A DNA stretch of 18,902 nt from NCBI GenBank assembly GCA_029243445.1, contig JAQWSA010000017.1, positions 1 through 18,902 on the forward strand, read 5' to 3'. The DNA is from Alphaproteobacteria bacterium. GTDB taxonomy: Bacteria; Pseudomonadota; Alphaproteobacteria; UBA6615. Shown here piece after piece: positions 8,600 to 15,977 of this stretch; position 1 is the stretch's first letter, and each line of letters starts with the position of its first letter. Below the pieces are notes generated by a model, which saw only the letters and a program-made list of their open reading frames with translations, did no database searches and was not told the DNA's origin. Position numbers and translations under genes: made by a program.

Positions 8600-9685
8600 A
8601 TGAGTGAATTTAGAAAATTAACCTTATTAACAGTAGCTGTGTTGACAAGTTTTCTACTTGGTATGTTTGGTGTTGCTCAAGCAGAACCTTTAAAAGTTGG
8701 CTTTGTTTATGTTGGACCGATTGGCGATCATGGTTGGTCGTATGAGCATAATCAAGGGCGGATATCTATCGAAAAGGAATTTGGAGACAAAGTAAAAACA
8801 ACATATGTCGAATCTGTTCCTGAAGGGGCCGATGCTCAGCGAGTAATAAATCAGCTTGCTGCCAAAGGGCATAACCTAATTTTTACAACTTCATTTGGTT
8901 ATATGAACCCAACATTACAGGTAGCTAAGAAACATCCAAAGGTTCATTTCGAGCACGCTACAGGCTATAAACGCTCTAAAAATGTATCGACATACTCTGG
9001 CCGTTTTTATGAAGGAAGACATGTTGCTGGATTAATTGCTGGTAAGATGACTAAAACAAAAATAATAGGCTATGTTGCCTCATTTCCGATTCCAGAAGTT
9101 ATACGTGGTATAAATGCTGTGGCTATCGCTGCTAGATCAGTTAATCCGGATGTAAAAGTTAAGGTTGTGTGGGTTTCATCTTGGTTTGACCCTGGTAAGG
9201 AGTCTACAGCTGCTAATACTCTAATAGATCAGGGAGCGGATATTATTATGCAACATACTGACTCTCCTGCACCGGTGCAGACTGCTCAAAAACGAGGTGT
9301 CTGGGCTTTAGGTCAGGCATCTAATATGTCTTCATTTGGTCCTAAAGCACATCTCACGGCCATAATTGATAATTGGTCTCCATACTATATAGCTAGAACA
9401 AAAGCTGTAATGGATGGCACATGGAAATCTGGGGATACTTGGGGAGGATTTAAATCTGGAATGGTAGAGATGGCTCCATATAACTCGGCTATTCCGGCGG
9501 ATGTAGTTAATCTTGCTGAAACTGCGCGCAAGGGCATTATAAACGGCTCAGTGCATGCTTTTTCTGGTCCTATAAAGGATCAATCGGGTAAAATTGTTAT
9601 AGCAGCTGGTAAAGTTGCTGATGATGGTATGCTGGCCGGAATGAATTTCTATGTTGAGGGTGTAGAGGGTAAAATTCCTCAGTAG
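8600..9685 (+). CDS. BMP-family periplasmic purine nucleoside-binding protein
   Basis: A 361-residue solute-binding component of the importer. A Sec signal peptide is clear: a basic n-region (FRK), a hydrophobic core at about 8-25 and a likely signal peptidase I site after AQA (26-28), giving a mature start EPLKVGFVYVGPIGDHGWSYEH. There is no lipobox cysteine, so it should be a soluble periplasmic protein, unlike the Gram-positive BMP lipoproteins. The domain is the Bmp/Med type (PF02608); GDHGWSYEHNQGR and NQLAAKGHNLIFTTSFGY are typical. It has the best ribosome site in the window, AGGAGAG at 8588-8594 with 5 nt spacing, consistent with a binding protein made in excess over the membrane subunits. 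It is the last gene of the cluster, followed by an intrinsic terminator. The ligand is inferred, not proven: purine nucleosides such as guanosine, or related bases. Confidence 0.94.
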   Translation: MSEFRKLTLLTVAVLTSFLLGMFGVAQAEPLKVGFVYVGPIGDHGWSYEHNQGRISIEKEFGDKVKTTYVESVPEGADAQRVINQLAAKGHNLIFTTSFGYMNPTLQVAKKHPKVHFEHATGYKRSKNVSTYSGRFYEGRHVAGLIAGKMTKTKIIGYVASFPIPEVIRGINAVAIAARSVNPDVKVKVVWVSSWFDPGKESTAANTLIDQGADIIMQHTDSPAPVQTAQKRGVWALGQASNMSSFGPKAHLTAIIDNWSPYYIARTKAVMDGTWKSGDTWGGFKSGMVEMAPYNSAIPADVVNLAETARKGIINGSVHAFSGPIKDQSGKIVIAAGKVADDGMLAGMNFYVEGVEGKIPQ

Positions 9686-9705
9686 AAATATAATCAATCT
9701 ATTAG

Positions 9706-9738
9706 AGATCTGCTCAATTACTTGAGCAGATCTTTTTT
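9706..9738 (+). terminator. Intrinsic transcription terminator of the purine importer cluster
   Basis: A perfect 12 bp stem (AGATCTGCTCAA, 9706-9717, pairing with 9722-9733) closes a TTAC loop and is followed immediately by six T (9733-9738, the first also in the stem). It begins 20 bp after the stop of the binding-protein gene. On the opposite strand the stem is not followed by a T run, so it should work mainly in the plus direction. Confidence 0.9.
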
Positions 9739-9747
9739 ATTCAATAC

Positions 9748-10386
9748 TTAAAAAAACCATTTTCGCCAAGCTGGCCAGTTAGAAACTTGATCAGATAGGA
9801 TTTTGTAACCGTTACCGGTTGCGTGCACGCCATCACATTCTCTCTGACTATCTGCCCACAATGTACTGTTTGATAAATAATCAAATACATTTAGGTAAGA
9901 AATATTTAGTTCGGAACATAAATTAGAGGTCAGTATATTTAGTTCTGCTATCCTATCGTTAGAATAATGATAAGCAATTCCGTTTGGAAATATATAGGGT
10001 TGCATATCACTTATGATAGGCACGGGGCTGATAACGAGGGTCGGCAACCATTTTGAGGCTTCAGTTAGAATATTTTTTAAATTATAAACTGTTTGCTCAA
10101 TTGGTACTCTAATTCCAACATTACCTTCTTCAGCCGTATCATTTAGTCCAAATGACATTACTAATTTACCATTTATATGCTCCGGTAACCTAACTTCGCA
10201 TTCTTTTCGCCAGCGGGCTAAAACCATTTCAGAGGTATCACCACGAACACCCATATTGTATAGTGTTATATCATGTCCTTGATTTGTTTCATTTATACTA
10301 AGTCGTCCTGGCCAACCCAGAAAATCTGTATCACCACTTCCTACGATAATACTATCACCTACGAAGCAAATGCGCGCTGTAGACAT
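9748..10386 (-). CDS. SGNH/GDSL-type esterase or lipase-like hydrolase
   Basis: A 212-residue serine hydrolase of the SGNH superfamily. All four blocks are visible: Ser12 in FVGDS (nucleophile), Gly46 in NMGVRGDTS, Asn82 in FGLND (oxyanion hole), and Asp185/His188 in DGVHATGNGY. It should therefore be an active esterase, thioesterase or deacylase; the substrate cannot be told. No signal peptide is present, so it is probably cytoplasmic. ATG 10384-10386 is preceded by AAAGGGAA, a reasonable ribosome site. It is 35 bp downstream of a four-helix membrane protein gene on the same strand, probably in one transcript. Its 3' end faces the importer terminator. Confidence 0.88.
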   Translation of the reverse strand: MSTARICFVGDSIIVGSGDTDFLGWPGRLSINETNQGHDITLYNMGVRGDTSEMVLARWRKECEVRLPEHINGKLVMSFGLNDTAEEGNVGIRVPIEQTVYNLKNILTEASKWLPTLVISPVPIISDMQPYIFPNGIAYHYSNDRIAELNILTSNLCSELNISYLNVFDYLSNSTLWADSQRECDGVHATGNGYKILSDQVSNWPAWRKWFF

Positions 10387-10421
10387 ATGAACGTTCCCTT
10401 TCTATTACATATATATAAAAC

Positions 10422-10841
10422 CTATTTATGGGCGTTTCTATAATGGGTGAAAACTGCATTAGCTCCCCTAAAGCCGCCGTATGAAAGTATAAACGCAACG
10501 ATTACTATTATGAAATTAAACCCATAATTACCCTGTATTATAATAACTAAAAATATCTCTATTAAAACTTCAATTATTGAAAGTAATAATATAATACCGC
10601 AAGCTATCCGAGAACGACGAGATGCTAGCCAGGCTAAAAGAATATATAGAAAACCAATTCCTAATTGTACTAAACTTGGACCAATAGCTGGTGTTGCGGA
10701 TAATAATACCGTTCCAAACAATAAACGATTTAATGAAAGAATTACCCCACCATATACGCTATTTGACGCGGTTTTCCAGGCTTCATCGGGCGTATTAGTT
10801 TTTGGATAAATTAGACGTTGTAATAAAATAGAAAAGTCCAC
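10422..10841 (-). CDS. Hypothetical four-helix integral membrane protein
   Basis: I do not recognise this 139-residue protein. A polar leader of about 30 residues (with YPKTNTPDEAWKTA) is followed by four hydrophobic segments at about 31-50, 54-72, 79-102 and 107-121, and a short basic tail. The RRSR loop between helices 2 and 3, with the basic tail, predicts both termini in the cytoplasm by the positive-inside rule. There are no cysteine pairs or obvious catalytic residues. The start is GTG at 10839-10841, with GGAG about 10 nt upstream; no better in-frame start is obvious. It is probably the first gene of a unit with the SGNH hydrolase and is divergent from the cardiolipin synthase gene. 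Confidence 0.7.
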   Translation of the reverse strand: MDFSILLQRLIYPKTNTPDEAWKTASNSVYGGVILSLNRLLFGTVLLSATPAIGPSLVQLGIGFLYILLAWLASRRSRIACGIILLLSIIEVLIEIFLVIIIQGNYGFNFIIVIVAFILSYGGFRGANAVFTHYRNAHK

Positions 10842-11045
10842 TAACCAATATCTCCATATAGCTATTTTATAGATGGTTAAATATCTACTTCTGTTATAGC
10901 TCGTTAATTTTAATCTAATACATATTGATAATAGTATTTTATAAAAAATACAAAAATAACGGTATATTTAAATTTAGTAGATAGCTTTTATTTGGGTTAT
11001 ATACATCTAAAGATAAAGTATTTATGCAAAAGGATTTTAGACTTG
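10842..11045. promoter_or_regulatory. Divergent AT-rich gap between the membrane-protein gene and cls
   Basis: About 200 bp without a convincing gene. It contains an AT-only hairpin, GTATTTT-ATAA-AAAATAC (10934-10951), and several TATAAT-like strings on both strands. No promoter can be singled out. An in-frame extension of cls from TTG 10992 runs into this region but is not favoured. Confidence 0.3.
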
Positions 11046-12515
11046 GTGACCGAATACCTTCAGCAATATTGGGCATACACTGTCACAGGTTTTGTTTTTG
11101 CATTTACAATAGTCTTATCTGCTTTTGTGATATTATATAAACGCAATGAACGTGCGGCTATCGCTTGGGTGGGGTTAATAATACTGTCTCCTATTATTGG
11201 TTCAATCGCTTACTTTTTATTAGGTATTAACCGTATTAAGCGCAGAGCCGTTAGAATTCGACCTCATGCCCTTGAACAACTGGAAACTTTAGAAGCAGCT
11301 CAAACAGATATAAATAAATTATCTAGTAAATTTTCATCAATTGATAGTTCAAGCACAATATCGGATTGTACTAAAGGACCAACTCTACTCATAAATTCTT
11401 TAACGGCTAATCCACTTACCCAGGGTAATAGTATAATACCTTTAGTTAATGGAGATGCTGCTTATCCAGAAATGTTAGAAGCAATACGAAAGGCAAAACA
11501 CTCCTTATGTTTTGAAACGTATATATTCAAATATGATGAAGTGGGAAAACAATTTGTTGAAGAATTAGGAAATGCCGTTAAGCGCGGCGTAGAAGTTCGT
11601 GTCTTAATTGACGGGGTTGGCCAAATTTACTCTTGGCCGCCAATTGTAAGGGCTTTAAATGCAGAAGGAATTCCTAACTCAAGATTCATGTATTCTTTAT
11701 GGCCATGGCGGATGCCGTACCTGAATCTTCGTAATCATCAGAAAATATTAGTAATTGACGGAGAGATTGGCTTTACGGGAGGGATGAATATTAGTGCTGC
11801 TAATGCAATGGATACAAAAATAAATAAAAAAATACGGGATATTCATTTTAAATTAGAAGGTCCATTGGTAGCTCACTTAACAGAGGCATTTGCAGATGAT
11901 TGGCATCTTACAACTAATGAATCGCTAGTTGGATCTATATGGTTTCCTGTTTTAATTAATAAAGGTAATATTGTTGCAAGAGGTATTACCTCGGGGCCAC
12001 ACGAATCGTTTGAGAGAATGCGCTGGATATTAGCTGCCGCTATATCTGAAGCAAGAAAGTCGTTGTGCATAATGACTCCTTATTTTTTACCAGACGAAAC
12101 GATTTCTGCTGGTTTACGGCTTGCCGCTCTTCGTGGAGTAGAGGTTGATATTATATTACCCGAGAAAAATAATATGCCCTTTATTAATTGGGCAGCGATG
12201 GCGAGAATTGATGAATTAGTTAGTGTTGGTTGTCGTGTTTGGTTAGGAAAATCTCCATTTAATCATTCTAAATTATTACTAGTGGATAATTACTGGGCAC
12301 TCTTTGGTTCATCTAATTGGGATCCTCGAAGTTTAATTTTAAATTTTGAATTTAACGTTGAGTGTCAGGGGAAAAAATTAGTTAGACAACTTTCTAGTAT
12401 TTTCGATTTAGAATTAGCTCAATCACGTTCTGTTTCACTTAGTGAGCTTAACAATCGTAGTTTCTTAGTTAAACTCCGTGATGGTATTGCCCGTATGTGT
12501 TCGCCTTATTTATGA
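11046..12515 (+). CDS. cls: Cardiolipin synthase (phospholipase D family)
   Basis: Bacterial ClsA-type enzymes transfer a phosphatidyl group between two phosphatidylglycerol molecules to make cardiolipin at the inner membrane. From the start used here the protein has 489 residues, the usual length. Two N-terminal membrane helices (about 9-31 and 38-59) lead to the basic GINRIKRRA motif of the PLDc_N region. Two phospholipase D domains follow, with complete HxKx4D motifs at His231/Lys233/Asp238 (NHQKILVID) and His407/Lys409/Asp414 (NHSKLLLVD). The frame is open back to a TTG at 10992 (507 residues), but AAAAGGA at 11028-11034 fits starts at TTG 11043 or GTG 11046, and homologues begin shortly before the first helix. 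It converges on ispB with a 7 bp gap. Confidence 0.93.
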   Translation: MTEYLQQYWAYTVTGFVFAFTIVLSAFVILYKRNERAAIAWVGLIILSPIIGSIAYFLLGINRIKRRAVRIRPHALEQLETLEAAQTDINKLSSKFSSIDSSSTISDCTKGPTLLINSLTANPLTQGNSIIPLVNGDAAYPEMLEAIRKAKHSLCFETYIFKYDEVGKQFVEELGNAVKRGVEVRVLIDGVGQIYSWPPIVRALNAEGIPNSRFMYSLWPWRMPYLNLRNHQKILVIDGEIGFTGGMNISAANAMDTKINKKIRDIHFKLEGPLVAHLTEAFADDWHLTTNESLVGSIWFPVLINKGNIVARGITSGPHESFERMRWILAAAISEARKSLCIMTPYFLPDETISAGLRLAALRGVEVDIILPEKNNMPFINWAAMARIDELVSVGCRVWLGKSPFNHSKLLLVDNYWALFGSSNWDPRSLILNFEFNVECQGKKLVRQLSSIFDLELAQSRSVSLSELNNRSFLVKLRDGIARMCSPYL

Positions 12516-12522
12516 GGTAAAT

Positions 12523-13545
12523 TTAGTGCGTGCGATCAACACAGAAATCTACTACATCTTCCAGTGCTTTTTTATACGGACTTTGAGGAAAAATATTTAG
12601 TGCTGCTCTAGCTGTTTCTGTGTAGCCCCTTGCGCGTACTTGCGTTTCAGAAAGCGCATTATGCTCATTCAGGAGTTTTTGGGCGTAATTAAAATCACCT
12701 TCATTTTGGTTAAGGTTCTCCAATGTTCGTTGCCAAAAATCTTGTTCATCAGACTTACCCCTTCGGAATGCAAGTATAACTGGTAGGGTTATTTTACCTT
12801 CACGAAAATCATCTCCCACATCCTTACCCAAACGATTGTCCGCCGTGCCGTAATCCAAATAATCATCAACCAGTTGAAATGCAATCCCAAGGTTAAGACC
12901 ATACTGGTAAAGTGCATCTTCCTCGTGGGTGGAACGTTCTGCTATAACTGCTCCTATTTGACAAGCGGCAGCAAAGAGAGCCGCTGTTTTAGAACTAATA
13001 ACATTTAGATAACTATCTTCTTCGGTATCAGTATTATTTGCTGTAGTTAGTTGCGCAACTTCGCCTTCTGCTATTACAGCGCTAGCGTTTGCTAGAATGT
13101 CTAGAACTCTTATTGAATCACTCTGAACCATTAACCTAAAAGCACGACTAAACAAAAAATCCCCAACTAAAACACTTGATTGATTGCCCCATACTGAATT
13201 TGCTGTATCTCTGCCTCTTCGTAGGTCAGAATCGTCGACAACATCATCATGCAGTAACGTAGCTGTGTGAATAAACTCAACTGCGGTTGCAAGACTAATA
13301 TGATTTTTTCCTCTATAGTTACATATGCCTGCACTGGCCAGTGTAAGAAGGGGACGCAACCGTTTTCCACCCGCTGCAATTAAATGCCCAGCAAGCTGAG
13401 GTATAAGTGGAACTTTTGATTCCATATTATCTATTATTTGTTGGTTTACGCGTGCCATATCTGTAGCACATAGATTACTCAACGCATCTAGAGCTGTTAG
13501 CTCATTGCTAGCTCTAGTGTTAGATAATTTTGCAACTACAGCCAA
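12523..13545 (-). CDS. ispB: Long-chain polyprenyl diphosphate synthase (octa-/decaprenyl type)
   Basis: A trans-isoprenyl diphosphate synthase of 340 residues that extends farnesyl or geranylgeranyl diphosphate with isopentenyl diphosphate to make the ubiquinone side chain. It has GGKRLRP (59-65), the first aspartate-rich motif DDVVD (100-104) and the second, DDYLD (227-231), in FQLVDDYLDY. The residue five places before the first motif is Ala95, small as in long-chain enzymes and unlike the bulky residue of FPP/GGPP synthases. Alphaproteobacteria usually make ubiquinone-10, so decaprenyl is the likely product, though length cannot be proven from sequence. The start is TTG (13543-13545) with a good ribosome site, GGGGAG, 8 nt upstream (complement of 13554-13559). 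A likely promoter lies about 80-110 bp upstream. Confidence 0.93.
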   Translation of the reverse strand: MAVVAKLSNTRASNELTALDALSNLCATDMARVNQQIIDNMESKVPLIPQLAGHLIAAGGKRLRPLLTLASAGICNYRGKNHISLATAVEFIHTATLLHDDVVDDSDLRRGRDTANSVWGNQSSVLVGDFLFSRAFRLMVQSDSIRVLDILANASAVIAEGEVAQLTTANNTDTEEDSYLNVISSKTAALFAAACQIGAVIAERSTHEEDALYQYGLNLGIAFQLVDDYLDYGTADNRLGKDVGDDFREGKITLPVILAFRRGKSDEQDFWQRTLENLNQNEGDFNYAQKLLNEHNALSETQVRARGYTETARAALNIFPQSPYKKALEDVVDFCVDRTH

Positions 13546-13913
13546 TTAAAATACTCCCCATTGTAGCGAGAAATCAGTATACTCTATCAATTAGCTAGAC
13601 AATAATATTATTCAATTAATATGTGTAGAGCATAAGGGCGTATTGCTGCGGGTCAAGACCTGCATCGTTATATAAATAAATGTGTTTGCTTAAATAATTA
13701 ACTTCTAACGTTATAATGATGAATTTGTTCATTATTAATTTATTTACATAACTTTTTTTATCTACTAAGTCATAATGAATAACCTCGTCCAGGTAATTTA
13801 TAAATTATAGATTTTTTTAAACATATAAATTAGTTATCCTAAGAATGATTTTTTTTCTACAATAGTTATAAAATTAATTTACAGTAAATTTTATTAATAA
13901 AAGAAGAGCTATT
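13546..13913. other. 368 bp non-coding divergent region between ispB and the methyltransferase gene
   Basis: I find no supportable gene here. The ispB side carries the ribosome site and a candidate promoter in a locally GC-richer patch (about 13629-13675). That patch also allows a small hairpin, GCGGG-TCAAGA-CCTGC. The middle has a 9-10 bp stem, AATGATGAA-TTTG-TTCATTATT (13715-13736, one G-T pair). The methyltransferase side is almost pure A+T and ends in the ribosome site GAAGAG (13903-13908). In many alphaproteobacteria, as I recall, a small DUF2007 gene sits at this place; none is visible. Confidence 0.5.
13629..13656 (-). promoter_or_regulatory. Candidate sigma-70-type promoter of ispB
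   Basis: Read on the minus strand, TTGACC (complement of 13651-13656, within CTTGACCC) is followed by a 16 bp spacer and TATGCT (complement of 13629-13634). This would start transcription near 13622, giving a leader of about 77 nt before the TTG start. The same CTTGACCC string appears upstream of glyQ, which raises my confidence that it is a -35 element of this organism. Confidence 0.45.
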
Positions 13914-14675
13914 ATGAATCAAAATCTGATTTATAGTTTCGAAGTTACAGACGATTATCTATTTGATGGTAATATTCATATACGACAACCTAAGACAGGG
14001 TATAGGGTGTCTATAGATACTATTTTGTTAGCTGCTGCAGTTCCGGCTAAGGAGGAGGAATTAGTTCTAGACTTAGGTAGTGGGTCCGGTGTGTCTGCTA
14101 TGTGTCTTCATTACCGAGTGCGTAAGTGTATGGTAGTGGGCTTAGAAAATGACCCAAATATACTAGCTTTAGCCAGAGAAAATGTATTGTTAAATGGGTT
14201 TGAAAAACAAATTACGTTTGTAGAAGGAACAGTGAGTGATTTACCTAATGAGATCGGCAAAGAGTTATTTGATCATGTTATTTCAAATCCACCATATTTA
14301 AATCGCAAGCGAGCCGATCTTAGGGGAAATAATACACAACGCAGTAATGCTAATGTTGAAAATGATGTTGATTTATCTACTTGGATAAAGTCTATGAGTG
14401 TATCTTTAAAGCCAAAGGGAAGGTTAACCTTAATTCATAGAGCTGATCGTTTAGATGAAGTGCTTAAGGAGGTAAGGCGTTATGCAGGAGAAATAATAGT
14501 ATATCCACTATGGCCAAAATTAAGTCGTAAAGCTAATAGAGTATTGGTTTCAGCACGTAAAAATGTGGCAACACCTCTGAGTATTTCTTCTGGTTTGGTC
14601 CTGCATACTAAAGATGGTGAATATACCAGAGTTGTTAAGGGTGTTCTTGAAAAAGGCGAGGCATTGTCCATATGA
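13914..14675 (+). CDS. TrmN6/YfiC-like tRNA1(Val) adenine-N6 methyltransferase family protein
   Basis: A 253-residue class I S-adenosylmethionine-dependent methyltransferase. Motif I is LDLGSGSGV (52-60), the acidic end of strand 2 is GLEND (76-80), and the adenine-N6 catalytic motif is NPPYL (125-129), as in N6-adenine methyltransferases that use NPP[YF]. The N-terminal part (FDGNIHIRQPKTGYRVSIDTILLAAAVP) is the family's substrate-side leader. The family enzyme methylates A37 of tRNA1(Val); that activity is probable rather than certain, since several alphaproteobacterial members are only annotated as methyltransferases. ATG 13914 has GAAGAG 5 nt upstream. It heads a run with the S49 peptidase (about 20-30 bp away), a small membrane protein and glyQS. 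Confidence 0.85.
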   Translation: MNQNLIYSFEVTDDYLFDGNIHIRQPKTGYRVSIDTILLAAAVPAKEEELVLDLGSGSGVSAMCLHYRVRKCMVVGLENDPNILALARENVLLNGFEKQITFVEGTVSDLPNEIGKELFDHVISNPPYLNRKRADLRGNNTQRSNANVENDVDLSTWIKSMSVSLKPKGRLTLIHRADRLDEVLKEVRRYAGEIIVYPLWPKLSRKANRVLVSARKNVATPLSISSGLVLHTKDGEYTRVVKGVLEKGEALSI

Positions 14676-14706
14676 GATACATATTCATTTATAAGTGGTA
14701 AAAAAA

Positions 14707-15585
14707 ATGGGAATATTAAGACCTTTTAAATGCCTTGTGCCTAAACGATTCCGAAGTTCGCTACCAATTGTGAGTGTGGTTAGGATGGAGGGCGTTATTG
14801 CCAGTGGACGAGCTGGTTTTAGGTCAAGCCAAATGAACATGGAAACGTTATCTGATCCTTTGGATAGGGCATTTAAAGTGCCAGACGTTAAAGCTGTTGT
14901 CTTGTTAATTAATTCACCAGGTGGGTCACCAGTGCAATCGTCACTTATAGCCAAAAGAGTTAGAACTTTATCCGATGAAAAAGGAGTGCCAGTTTTTGCT
15001 TTTGCAGAAGATGTAGCTGCTTCTGGGGGGTACTGGCTGGCTTGTTCTGCTGATGAAATTTACGCTGATACTTCTTCAATTATAGGTTCAATAGGTGTGA
15101 TATTTACTGGTTTTGGCTTTCAAGAATTCATTAAACGTTATGGTATTGAGCGGAGAGTCTACACGGCGGGTGATCATAAAGGATCTTTAGATCCTTTTCT
15201 TACTGAAAATACTGATGATATTGAAAGACTAAAGAAAGCTCAGGCAGGCATTCATGAGAGTTTTAAAGAATTAGTAAGGTCAAGAAGGTTTGGTAAAATA
15301 GATGCTTCTGAAGAAAAGCTTTTTACTGGTGAGTTTTGGACGGGTGCCCAGGCACTTGAGCTTGGATTAATTGACGGTATTGGTGATTTGCGTTCTGTGA
15401 TGCGTGAGCGGTTTGGTAATAAAGTTAAATTTAATATTATTCCACAGAGAAAAAGTTGGCTAAAAGATAGGCTTGGTATAGGTAGTAAGATTTCTTCAGA
15501 AAAACTTTTAGTAAGCAATGGCTGGGTTGATAAGGCAATTGGAAACATTGAAGAAAGGCTTATATGGAGCCGTTTTGGACTTTGA
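14707..15585 (+). CDS. S49 family serine peptidase, short SppA-like form
   Basis: A peptidase of the signal-peptide-peptidase A family with a Ser-Lys dyad and ClpP-like fold; family members degrade residual signal peptides or other membrane-associated peptides. From ATG 14707 the protein has 292 residues. The nucleophile is Ser106 in DVAASGGYW and the general base Lys158 in AGDHKGSLDPF; their 52-residue spacing equals that of Bacillus subtilis SppA. LLINSPGGSP (66-75) is the oxyanion region. There is no N-terminal membrane helix or signal peptide, only the basic leader GILRPFKCLVPKRFR, as I recall for the short alphaproteobacterial form, so its location is uncertain. A GTG at 14695 would add four residues; the ATG is preferred by comparison with relatives, as neither has a good ribosome site. 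Confidence 0.9.
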   Translation: MGILRPFKCLVPKRFRSSLPIVSVVRMEGVIASGRAGFRSSQMNMETLSDPLDRAFKVPDVKAVVLLINSPGGSPVQSSLIAKRVRTLSDEKGVPVFAFAEDVAASGGYWLACSADEIYADTSSIIGSIGVIFTGFGFQEFIKRYGIERRVYTAGDHKGSLDPFLTENTDDIERLKKAQAGIHESFKELVRSRRFGKIDASEEKLFTGEFWTGAQALELGLIDGIGDLRSVMRERFGNKVKFNIIPQRKSWLKDRLGIGSKISSEKLLVSNGWVDKAIGNIEERLIWSRFGL

Positions 15586-15625
15586 GATTGGTGAATTTAA
15601 AAACTAAAGGAATTTAGTCACTATT

Positions 15626-15835
15626 ATGTTTGGGTTTTCAATAGGTAAAATACTAGTTTTGACTGTTATAGTGCTCGGTGTACTCTATGGTTTTAAAATT
15701 ATAACAAATTTAAATTTATTAAAACCTAATAAAAATGACGACTCTGACTCCTCGAGTCGTATAGACACTGTTTACGATCCAGAAACAGATTCATATGTTA
15801 CCAAAGAATCTTTAAAAAAATCTAAAAAAGAGTAA
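15626..15835 (+). CDS. Small single-span membrane protein of unknown function
   Basis: A 69-residue protein with one N-terminal membrane helix (about residues 5-27, GKILVLTVIVLGVLYGFKII). An acidic and serine-rich linker (NDDSDSSS) follows, then a conserved-looking patch DTVYDPETDSYV and a lysine-rich tail. The tail predicts a cytoplasmic C-terminus only if the helix inserts N-out. It lies between the S49 peptidase and glyQ, where other alphaproteobacteria carry a small membrane protein. In relatives I recall, the patch reads like a CPxCGxYV zinc-ribbon half; here both cysteine positions are Asp and Thr (inference from memory). ATG 15626 has AAGGA 14 nt upstream, a weak ribosome site. It is likely the last gene of the methyltransferase-peptidase run. 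Confidence 0.7.
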   Translation: MFGFSIGKILVLTVIVLGVLYGFKIITNLNLLKPNKNDDSDSSSRIDTVYDPETDSYVTKESLKKSKKE

Positions 15836-15851
15836 TAAATACAGTAAGCTA

Positions 15852-15894
15852 CAAAAATATATTTTATATATATATTAAAATTATTATATTTTTG
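15852..15894 (+). repeat. AT-only inverted repeat between the small membrane protein gene and glyQ
   Basis: CAAAAATATA (15852-15861) is exactly complementary to TATATTTTTG (15885-15894), with an inner TTTTA/TAAAA pairing. The descending arm contains a T run, so it may act as a weak terminator for the upstream genes. It has almost no G-C pairs, so this is uncertain. Confidence 0.3.
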
Positions 15895-15912
15895 GTCTAT
15901 CACTGCTTCTGC

Positions 15913-15949
15913 TTGACCCCCTTTGGATCGCAACCTAAGTTGCAACTTA
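15913..15949 (+). promoter_or_regulatory. Candidate glyQ promoter overlapping a 14 bp palindrome
   Basis: TTGACC (15913-15918, within CTTGACCC) is followed after 17 bp by TAAGTT (15936-15941), a moderate -10 match. The -10 lies in the perfect palindrome TAAGTTGCAACTTA (15936-15949), a plausible operator. Transcription would begin near 15948, leaving a leader of about 30 nt with no clear Shine-Dalgarno sequence before the glyQ ATG. Confidence 0.4.
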
Positions 15950-15977
15950 ATCAGTAGTTATTAAAAGTCACTAAATC

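Noticed and set aside
13621..13671. Short minus-strand frame (MQVLTRSNTPL...) of 17 codons upstream of ispB
   Set aside because: It coincides with the likely ispB promoter and would begin upstream of the predicted transcription start; no ribosome site.
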